Translations under genes and position numbers: made by a program
The notes under the pieces: generated by a model
Told to the model about the DNA's origin: nothing
Database searches by the model: none
What the model saw: the letters and a program-made list of their open reading frames with translations, nothing else
In this document: positions 13,501 through 24,900 of the stretch, piece by piece
How the letters are laid out: each line of letters begins with the position of its first letter
Position numbering within the stretch: the first letter of the stretch is position 1
Assembly (NCBI RefSeq): GCF_963675165.1
Contig: NC_087388.1
Span: 1,218,800 to 1,282,799 of the forward strand
Direction of reading: 5' to 3'
Origin: Halichondria panicea
Taxonomy: Eukaryota; Porifera; Demospongiae; Suberitida; Halichondriidae
Length of the DNA: 64,000 bases

Positions 13501-15959
13501 TAACACACCTCTACATATTGCAGCCATGAGAGGACACGTTGAAACAGTGAGACACCTGATTAGCAAGCACAGTGCTGATGTTGATTGCACTAATAATCAG
13601 AACAATACTCCATTGATGCGAGCTGCGCTGAATGGTTGTGTGCATGTTTTGGATATGCTAATCAAAGAATTCAACAGCAGTTGTCATGTCCGAGATGACG
13701 ATGGTTATACTCTCCTTCACTATGCATGCGATGGTGGTCATATAGAACTGATAGACAAATTAGTGCTTGAATATGGCCTCAATCCCGCAGATAAGGATAA
13801 TGATGGTAACACACCTCTACATATTGCAACCATGAGAGGACATCACGTAGAACTATTGAATAAACTGGTAGCTCAATATAAGGTGGATCCAACAATTAGA
13901 GACAATGATGGGAACACACCTCTACATATTTTGTGTCCTACATCGCATACTGAAGAAATGCTAAGAACAATCCTTTGCAAGTACCAGTACTGGACAGTGT
14001 TTCAAGTTAATAATAAAGGTAACACCCCTCTTCACACAGCAACTCTATATGGGCAAGCTCATTGTGCACGTTTACTATTGCAGAAGTATGATGCTCCACT
14101 TTTTGTGCGAAATACAGATGGGAAGACAGCCCTTGATTTAGCTAAACTTCAGAGAAAACAAGAAATTGTTACAATTTATGAAAATCATACTTCCAAACTC
14201 CAGTTAACCTATGAGCAACTAGACGAACTTGCTAAACAAGAGTTTACTGGTGAAAAGAACCTCACCAGAATATTTGTTGTAGGGCATCCAGGTGCAGGGA
14301 AATCCACGCTTGTTGAGACTATGAAAAAGGAAGGTTTCTTCAGCTACTTCAGCACATCAACTGTTGCCCCTCACACTGCAGGCATTATTCCAAGTACTTA
14401 TGACAGTAGTTATTATGGAAGAATGATACTCTATGATTTTGCTGGTGATTCTGAGTACTACTCCTCACATGCTGCAATTATGGAGTCGATCAACACATCA
14501 AAAGGAAGTAATATTTGTTTGGTAATTTGTGATTTGAGTAAAGGCGAAGAAGCTGCTGTCACTAAATACAGCTACTGGCTTTCATTTCTATCATACAATA
14601 TTAAGCAATTCTCAAACACGATTATCCTACCAGTGGGAAGCCACGCTGATGTAATCAACAAAACGTCAGTTGAACAAGAGTTACGTGTTCTTGACAGCGT
14701 ATCCCAAAAGTTCTGTAGCAGCTCCAAGATTGATGATTTTCAAATTGAACAAAGTGTTTATCTTGATTCTCGTAAACGAGGGGCTGTAGTAAATTACATA
14801 AAGGAACTCACTAAGAAATTCTCCAATTTAGTATCCCTTTCCCCAGAGACAAGCACACTCTTGGGATTGTTGAAGAAAGACTTTGAACATGTTCCAGTTT
14901 GCAAAGTAAGCCTCCTTATCTCTCACATAAAAGATACTGGAATTCCGCTGCCACTAAATTCTTCGTTACTATACACTCTCATAAGAGAGTTACATGATTT
15001 GGGTCTGCTCATAGTGATAGAGAGAGAAAGGGACTCCGTCGAGAACCACATAATCGTTCTTAATATATCAACATTGACATCAGATGTACACAATAAACTA
15101 TTTTCTAAGTCTGCTAAAGCTGACCTCACAAAATGCATAGGTGAACTCAAGTTCAGTGTAGGCATTATTCCAGAATCATTTCTGGAGAGAGTACTTCCAG
15201 AGTACTTCACAAAAGAAAGTCTACTTAAGCTTCAGTACTGTCACGAAATTGAGAATTTGTTTGTAGAAGAGGACCACATTCTTAGTCAAGTAACTCCAAC
15301 AGTATCAACCACTAAAGATCTATTCTTCCCTGCTTTATGTGATCTCAAGCTTGATGAAATTCAATGGCCTAAATCCGAAGGTGGCAAGATTACTTTGGGA
15401 TGGTATGCTAAATGTGATGGTGACAGATTTGACTTCTTCCCAACACGATTTCTTCATGTGCTTATTGTTCATCTCTTTCACAACTTTGCACTGAAGCAGA
15501 GCCTGCCCACAAGACACAGACTCTCCACTACAGCTTCCGATTTTTTGATTGCTGAGGTACATGCTGCCAATCCTCACTGTCATGTCTGGTCGACTGGTCT
15601 GCATTGGCTTATGAAGAATGGAGTGGAAGTATTTGTCGATATGCCTAAAGACGCTGATAGTAAAGAACTGATTGTACTAGCAAGAAGTGACATTGAAAGT
15701 CGATTCGAATGTTCCAAAACTCTGCAACTAGTTATTCAAAAGGTAGTCGAAGCAAAAGTTGAGTTCTGTGCTGGTATAGTGCCTACTGTTTACCTTCTTG
15801 ATCCAAGCAATCTCAAGGATGAACCTTTTACAAATGCTAGAAATGCATCTAAATATGCTCTCAGAGATATTGATAAAGCATTAGAAGGTACTGAGCGAGT
15901 CATGGATAAAGAAGGACAATGTTTCTCCACTCCAACCAAAGAGGAATCATCATACTGGA
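10523..15959 (+). CDS. Gene 1 exon 1: ankyrin array, first Roc GTPase and COR-like region
   Basis: The ATG follows the conserved TAGTTGCGGAA context also seen in gene 2. Two or three ankyrin units (residues 10-110) are followed by a non-ankyrin insert with a SRSQIDSHHVKLFEDV-like segment (about 95-165), then ankyrins to about 1205. The GTPase has G1 GHPGAGKST (1254), G3 DFAGD (about 1304) and GSHAD (about 1370) where most GTPases have NKxD. The remainder, with FFPTRFLHVLIVHL and VWSTGLHWLM, matches the COR-like part of the family. In-frame reading runs 11 nt past the GTAAGT donor to a TAA at 15968, so unspliced mRNA would end there. Confidence 0.85.
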
Positions 15960-18900
15960 GTAAGTATTAAAGTCAAGTAATTCTTGGCTCTCTATATTAG
16001 TTTGCCATTTCTATAATTACTATAGCTCTATACAAGTTTGGACATGCCAGTTACTACAGCGCGAACATTTCGAGGCACTTTAAAAGCATAATGTTCGTGG
16101 GTTGACTGCTTACCGGAAGCCACACCTTTAATCTTTGCACATTATAGCAGATAATTCTAAAGAACAATTTTCATGGAATTAATTTTTGTATAGGATTGCT
16201 AACGCATGAAAACAGCGAGAAAATTAAGCCGCTCGAAAATTTTGTGCTCTATACGGTGTGCACTTGTAACTATAATTAGATCTATAGCCAAATAAAACTA
16301 GCATAATGAATACTGCGCATGCAAGACTTTCACTTCTTATTTGTGTCACGGTGGCATATTGCATGTGGAGCTAATAATATTTATATCTGTGGTTATTATA
16401 TTTCATGCAGGATCGCCATTTATAATCAGTTTAATGCAACCCCAAGATGTTTGCTGTAAACCTGGAGAGGAAGTAAAATTTACTGTATCGACATCATCAT
16501 CTGCTACTATGTGTGTTTATCAATGGTATTTTGAAAACCAAGCACTAACACTTCAAAATCCTGACTATAAAGGGCAAACATCTAAATGTCTCCTGGTATT
16601 AAAATTCCTACCTAAACATAAAGGTGTTTATTGGTGTATTAGTGAAGATGGATCAGGCACGCAGATCACTTCACGTCATGCAACACTCACTGCAGGTATA
16701 CGTGTCTTCTATATATATACATCTTTAGAAGTTACTTCTGCATAATGACTGCGTGCATGTGAAAAGAAGTTGATGTCAAATTATTTATACCATGCCAGTA
16801 TTTAACAAGGTATTATAATGTTATACACATGCAGATGGAGAGATTATTGAAAAACAAGAATTGCAGTACATAGGGAAAATCATTGAAAATTCTGGTATTA
16901 ACTTTGGTAAATATGGCCTTCAGACAGAGCACTTACTCAATGGTGAAAGTGATGTCACTTATGAAGAGATGGAGCTTCTAATGAATGTAAATCCAAGTAC
17001 ACAATTACAAGTGTTGTCAATAAACTTAAAGCAGGAAATCACATCAAGTAAGCAAATAGATCTAGTTTACATGTACCACAGCAATGTAAAAATTAGGCTA
17101 GGCTGCCACAAGTACCGTATAGTGGGTATATTTCGAGGGTATAAATGTTCGTGGTTTTTGCGGATTAGGCATAAACCACAAACATTTATAACCACGAATT
17201 TAATATTGCATGCATCATGCTGCAAAAAGGCGCTATTCCACGAAAATTAAATCCGCGAAAACCTTTCTAAAGGCATTTCCGCAAACATTTTTACACCCTC
17301 GAAATATACCCGCTATACGGTATTAGTTATTACATGGCTATAATTATGAGTAAAGGGCCTTGACCACAATCGACTATCGGGCCAATAAACTGCTTGTGGC
17401 ATGAATTGCCATGTTATTACTGCCTTGAAAAACCATTTGCTGCTTATAGAAAACCAGCCATAGAAACCACTAGATATGAAACAATTTTTTTGGGGTACAT
17501 GTATAGTTAACCCGAGGCGCCACGGGTTATAGTGATAGTAGTCTGTCTGTCTGTCTGTCTGTGTATTCTGAGTCTACTCACCTGGATGCGATAGCACTGT
17601 GTTTATGACATGGATAGCCTCAACACAACAAGGTAGTAGTTTGATGTTAAGCTTCGTTGTCAAATAAAAGCGAACAGAAGCTAAAAATCTTGAACTTACA
17701 CGTCGGCAGCTAGCTAGCTAACTACACACGGCCTTTATCGAGGCACCCTACAGCTTAAGTGATCCCGTACAGAGGAGGTACGACAGGCGCGATGCAGCTC
17801 AGGCAATTAGCCTTTGATTGAGAGCAATAATTATCCGCCCAAGCCCCGCCCACGTCGTATGTTTTTGCTGAGAATAATCAAAGGCTAATTACTTGAGCTG
17901 CACCCCGCGCCTGTCGGACCTCCTCTGGATCCCGTACCAGGAACAATAGAAAAGGGTCACTAAAATAGAAAGCTAGAAATGTGACTGGCTTAATTGCTGT
18001 CTCTGTAGCAGGCTGCTAGGTCCTACTCCATACTTCTCTGAGACTCCAAGCTTCTTATAATTTGCTGTGATCCACAGTGCATATATGTATATGTACCACT
18101 AAAACTCAGCATTTGGTTTAGTTTTATTGCTGAGTTGCTAGACAGCTCAGTCATACATCACTACATGCACTGCATTATATCACTCTCTGGTTTCTTAATC
18201 ATGTCACCAGCCGGCCGAGGGTTTGCACTTTAGTGATCTAGTTTTGTTCTGTTTTTGGTGGCTGTCATCGAAACCATGTATATGCTGCATTGCTGCATAG
18301 TAAATTTCCCACAGGAACCACACATGTCTCAACTATAAAAGTAACGATTTGAAGTATTGGATAGAGGGTGGGCTCAGGTCTCAAAAGATCATTTTACCCC
18401 AGTGCAATAATTATGCCTTCCATTATTATGCCTCGGTGCTCATGCACAAGCGAGGTATACGGTAGTGTATTTGTGTGTCTGTGTGTGTGTGTAGTAATCG
18501 GTGGACTGGACTACTGGACTGGACTTGACCTGACTATTGCAACGCATTCCTTTTCCTCGTAACAAGACCACAATGACATAACACTAATTAATTACTATGA
18601 AGAAAATAAACACATAGAGTAAGTAACCGATCTTCGCCAGATACCTATAATCGGCGGCTATTGCTCGAAGCACAAGACGACTTTGCACAAAACTAACTAC
18701 ATGGACGTACAGATGGGTGTAGTGGCTTGTAATGAATTGTGTGTGTTCACTTTTTCACTGGCTTAGATCTATGGACTATATAGTCAGATAAGTTAATTAT
18801 GATGTCACTAATAAGAAGTGTGGCTTCCGGTCAACCAAATGTTGGCGCTGCGCGGCTAAAAATCGGGCGCTTTGCGCCCTCTTTCATGTATGGTAGCACC

Positions 18901-21900
18901 CCCTTCTGGTCCAAGATTTCAATGTAGGTAGCCACGTTGACAATGGAGTGAGGGTAAACATCTTTTATGGAAGAGACAGCATCCTGTACAAATTATTCCT
19001 CAAAATCCTGGCTATGCCCCTGAGAAAATTCAACTTTTTAGTAAACTATAAACCACAAACAAGACGGATGAGCACCCCCCCCCCTGCTATCAGATCCGGT
19101 CGTAGATACAAAGGATGTTTCTGCACAAGAAAAGTCACTTGAGAAGGCTTGCACACTATTCTGAAGCCAGCTGAAGAGGCTCTCATCAGGGCAAATCTAG
19201 TAGGTAGCAGAGGGTACTCAAGCACCCTCATGACCTTGGACAAATTAATTATCTTTGTGTCTCACTCATTGGCTGATGGAAGTCACTCAGACTTGGTACT
19301 AGCTAGCTGAGTAGCTGTAGACCTATCTAGTACAGTAGTATCTTTTAAAAGCTGTGACAAAAGCAGTGCAGACTAGACGGTCACTCGACAAGTAATCGAG
19401 TGCAGCACTCTTGCAAAAGTATCTAATGTCATAATTATTGACACCGCACCTACCTGTGGCATAGAGGAGGGAGGAGTGTAAATCAGATGGGCGGTATTTT
19501 TTCCTTTATTGGAAAACGTGTTTCTGATCAGAGACTTCTCAAAAATAGCATGTGGGCGGGAAAAAGATTGGTTTGTGGGGTTTGTTGATGAAATCATGCT
19601 GACATCAGCAATAATTGTCATTTGATGCAGGCGGTTGACCAGAAACACGTTTGCAATTAATACAGACTTTATATATATTCTTCTACCATGGTGGAGGAAG
19701 TAAATGCAACGCAAAACCAATCACGTGGGACTCATATACCACGGTTACTAGAAGCTAAGGGGGCTGAGGGGGCTTGACTCTCCCCAATTTTAAGCTCAAG
19801 AAACTTAATTGAATCATCCCGAACTCTCGATATAATTATAGCTACATACATAATGAAGTGGAACTGAGTGGCCACCATAAAATCTAATGTGCATGCATGC
19901 TGACTAGATCTTAGCACTATAAGCGCAGTATTTGCATGCACTTTTTTCTGCTGCATAGCCATACCCATGGTTGAGGATGTTAGACAGTTTTTGTCACACT
20001 CCATGGAGATAAGGATATATCTGTACCAGCCATTAGTTTGCTCACTCATCGCCTACAACTTGCTGACATACTAAATTGTATGCAGATTAGCATTAGTTTT
20101 AATACTCGCGATTATCAACATACCAATATAACAATGCATGCATGTAACTGTCCAGATTGCACTATAGAATCAATCAGAGCATGTTTTCAACAATTTCTCT
20201 GGGGAGGACCTCCATACCCCCTTCCAAATTCCTGGCTATATATGCCATGTATGTACCACTGCATGGTTACATAAACCACCTAGCCTGAGAGCACTAGAAC
20301 CACGAACAATACGTATAATTTATATTGTACTATGGTTGCACCAAAGATCAAAGGCTTCAGTTGTAGTTTATACTACTTATACAACCTGTCTGACCACAGC
20401 CATGGTATATGGCAGTTATACCCTAGTGTATAACTGCCATATACCATGGCTGTGGTCAAACTACATGTACAGCTAGAACTGAATACAGTATCCCACCTTT
20501 GCAACAAAATTGACACACTGTTTCAATTAAAACAATGACACACTACTCAATTCAATCAATAATTATTAGCAATATTAGAGCTAGAGAGAATTCAATACAA
20601 AACAGACTACTAATGATTTTAGTCAACATAAAAAGAGCCAAGTTCGAGCGATGAATAGTTCCAAAAAGGAGGCAAATTTGGAAGAACTCCGTGAATCGAA
20701 CGATACTGGTTTGTTTGTGTTGCTTTTTTTCAACTTTCAACATTGGTTGTCACAACCTGCTTATTACATTGCTGCATGGGACCAGGAGCAGTAAGAAGGG
20801 TCCAGACTGCCAAGTGTTTCTCAGACTAAAGAGACTGCACTGCACTGCACTGGGCCAGTACAGTAGGCTTGTGGAATGATATTTTGGGGTACATTTGCAC
20901 TCTTTGTAGACAAGTAGCACCAGTGTACTTTCTTGAAGTGCCTTCTATAAAGATGCAGAAACACAGCCTTCACAATTGCTTGCTTGAATCATAGACGCTT
21001 GCTTGAATCAGCCATCGCTTTTTAAAAAGATAGCAAATTCATTGCATAGCTATAGCAACAGTGACGTCAAACAGTAGTTATAAGCATATTCATTGAAGAA
21101 GCATGACAGGAAGTAGCTAAACATAGTAGTACAGTTCTAAACATAGTACAAGCCAGTTAAACTATGGCCTCGAGTGGTATATTTGCTTTACACGCTCGAG
21201 TAATCTGATAAACCAACTCGGCTGCGCCTCGTGGTTTATCAGATTACTCTCGCGTGTAAATCAAATATACCACTCGAGGCCATTGTTTAACTATAACTTA
21301 TTCTATAGGAATAAAAGAGGAGCAACTCTATGCCAAAGCCATAAAAGAGATGGTCTCCCTTTCCTACACCAAAATCATTGCCCTTGGTCCAGGCCAGGTT
21401 GGAAAGTCTACTTTTATTCGCAGATTGTTGGGAATTATGAAAGGAAATGTCCAAACGTCTCTTCTAGAAACACAGCCCCAATCTAGTACAGGTATTTTGG
21501 AGTCGAGAGAAGCTTGTATTCAGTATAGCCGAGTAACTGGTGCTATAGCCAACAAAAAGTGGTGTGTTTTACAAGATGAGCTGCACAGTCAACTAAGTGG
21601 TTTAATGTCACTAATAAGTAAGCAATCTCAGCAAGATCCTGAGCACGAAAGAATGAAACCGTTAATTAAACAGAAAGAGTATATAACCCCATTAGCAAGT
21701 GATGTTCAAACTGTAGTAAAAGAACCGATGAATGTTGCTGCTGTGCGAATGGAAGAGGAAAAGAAACATGATCAAGCTCTATCTAATCGTTCTGAAATTC
21801 AATCAGTGGAATCACTGCCAGTTACACAAGAGCCGAGTGCTGCTAGTGCATTGATGCCTCGAGAATCAGATATTGATATAACAATTAGAGAGTTCAAAGA

Positions 21901-24900
21901 ACTAAGAGAGGAATGCAGACTAAACCCAGATGGGGTAGAATTTGAAATGCTATTTAATGTAGCAGATATTGGTGGCCAACCAGCATTTCTAGAGATGCTA
22001 CCATCCTTAACTATAGGACCAGCTCTATACCTTGTGTTTATGAAACTCAAACAAGGGCTAGGTTCAAGATACACTGTGCAGTTTAAATGCAAGGACTCAA
22101 ATGTTAAGCTTTGTAAGAATTACTCATACACGTCAGAAGAAGTAATATTTTCAGCACTTTCAAGCATAGCATGCTTTGGACACTCAGATGAACAAGTGGA
22201 AATGTATGTTCGGAAACCAGGATCAGGTGATAAAAAGCGGAAAGATTCTCTTGCGTTACTGGTAGGAACTTTTCTTGATGAGATTGAAGATGATCAACTC
22301 AAAGATATAACCAGCCAACTCGAGAAACAGCTCGAAAACACAGCATTTTATAAAGAACGTCTCATCCATCGCAAACATTTCAGTTTATTAGTGAACAATA
22401 TGAGTGCCGAAGATAGTGAAATAGAAGATCACAGAGAAAAATTAGAAGCAATACTCAGAAATACATTTCGGGAATATCAAATCCCGACACAATGGTTAAT
22501 GCTAAGTATTTGTCTTAAGCTTCTTGCTAGAAATCAAAACAAGTATCATGTTTCCTTTGATGATTGCGTCCTGTTGGGGAAGCATTTCGATATGGAGGAA
22601 GAGATGGTGAGTGTTGCCTTGCAATTTCTACACAAATACATTGGGCTTGTCATGTATTTTCCTCATCACGAGAATCTCAAGAAAATTGTTATATGTGATC
22701 CGCAAGTTGTTTTTTTAACCATCAGTAAACTAATCTTCAACATTTACGATCACAACAAGGATCAAGTTAGCCAAGCACAGTGTGACCACTTTGTTCAAAC
22801 TGGTTGCTTTTCACCTCAAGATATAATGTTATTAAGTAGTAACGATCTGCCTATGAATAAGAAACTTATTTCTATTGATACATTAGTTGATCTATTAGTT
22901 TACCTAAACATTGCTGCTAAAGTACCATTATCTTATTCTAAAGACGAGTACTTTTTGCCTGCGGTTCTGCAAACTGCTGAAACAGACATCGTAAAAAGGA
23001 AGGGTAAAGAAAAAAACAAAGAATTGCTTCCGGAACCCATCTGTATTCGATTCAAAACAGGATTTTTACCTTTAGGATTTGTATGTGCTTTAATTGCAAA
23101 TCTTATTGCTGAAAATAATTTACGTCCACTCATTGATGAAAGCAACAAGTTTTACAAGAACAGGATTCAATTTCGATTCAAAAATAACTTTATTATCTCT
23201 ATGATTTCTTGGCCTAGGTATTGTGAGTTTCGTGTCTCAAGGCACTCAGGCAATATTGAATTTTGGAGTGAGGATTGTTGCCCTCTTATCAGTAAAATTG
23301 TACGCACAGCTGCTAACAAGGTCATTCAATCTATGCAGCATGGCTTGCGTTCAATAAGTAGATCTAGGAATTCTGAAATGTATGAATTAGCTTTCCAGTG
23401 CCCAAGACATCCTAATGCAGACTGTGGACAGGAATCTCTCGCTAAACTAGTTTATGATAATTCCGACCAAGATATTTCTTTGAATTTGGATCCTAAGGAG
23501 GCTATATGCACAAATCCAGAATGTGAAACTGCTATTGATCCACTAACTTCCGAAATGATGGTTTGGTTTGGTAAAGTAAGTGAAACGAAAAACCTTATCA
23601 GTGTCATGCAGTAGATGATTTTGATAATTGTTTTTACAGGTTCCAAGTATCCCGCTGAGAATTGAAAAACAACCTACTCAAAAAGAAAATGTTATAAGCA
23701 TAAGTGCAGAGGGAGCACGACCACTAACATATGAATGGTTTTTAAGAAAGAATAAGCTCTGTGATGGTGATAACCAGGGCTGTGATTGTTGTACAACAGA
23801 ATATCTCGTCATTAAAGATAGAAAACTATTGACTGAAGGTGTATTCAAATGTCAAGTGAAGGACAAATTTGGCAACTGTATTGAATCTGATAATCTTGGT
23901 AAGCATTATCGTTGGTTGTGGCAATGAAAATATCTTCTTTTTTTAACAGATCTCTTCGAAGAGGATCTTAGAAGATGGAATTTGCACGAAGAAGAGATTA
24001 GCAAACTAAAAGGTGCATTAAATGTTTTATTTCATACATTGGCCTAGGCCTAAATTGCTGTTTTATATAATAATAGATAACGGATTTAGAAGTCCTAGAG
24101 ATTTGCAAGGTGTCCAGCTTGGTGAGCTGGAGTCAAAGCTAAAGTTGAACATGGGTGAGAGGGAAAGATTAAAACTGTTCCTTGAGAAAAAGAAAGCTGA
24201 ATCTTCTTCACGCTCAGGTATTGGTTCATGATCTACATAGCTGTGTAAGGTATACGTATACTATACGTGTGGCGATCCCCTCATGCATTTAACATTCATT
24301 GTGCCAGTCACAAATACATGTTTTTTGTATTACTTAATTGCAGGCTACTGCATATAATTATTTGTTAATAATCGCACATCAACTAATAGGCGCATATACT
24401 GGTTAGCAAACCAAGAGCCTCTGTGTCAATAGAAGGCTGCATGGTTCTCTGCAGTTCTCTGCCTAACAACTGGCCCCAACACTTTTTAATAGAATTTAAC
24501 TATTTCAGTATAGTTATGTTACTGCTGATATGACTATAGACCTCGCAGACAACGATCGAGCCAGCTAATGAAGATTTGAAAATTCATGGGCATGGTTGGT
24601 TAATCTCTATATTATAAGCTCATCCGGATAATAGATGCATAGAGGCCTGCTCTTTCCCCTAATAGGCGCATGCGCAGATTATTTGGTATGTTTGTGCATA
24701 TACCATTGTAGAGACTATAGTCCATGTAATGTGAACAATGTTCCACTGTATGTATCTATACTCTTATACTGTGGTGAAATTGTAATAATTATGCGTATTA
24801 CAAACAGACCCTGTAGCCTCACAATGTCACAAAAGATCATTGCGAACGTATAATGAAACCTCACCAAAAGTGGATGATGTCGCTTTGCAAGGTACGAGTC

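Noticed and set aside
11281..13850. CRISPR-like periodic repeat
   Set aside because: The 306-bp repeat is coding ankyrin sequence without spacers, and the genome is eukaryotic.
16341..16410. Start codon at 16341 for an independent Ig-containing gene
   Set aside because: The codons before 16411 lie in sequence ending with a good acceptor (TTTCATGCAG), the upstream product has no domain, and the frame after 16411 fits the gene 1 splice phase.
19373..20049. Two minus-strand frames of 105-115 codons in intron 3
   Set aside because: They overlap inverted-repeat elements and have no domain or splice context.
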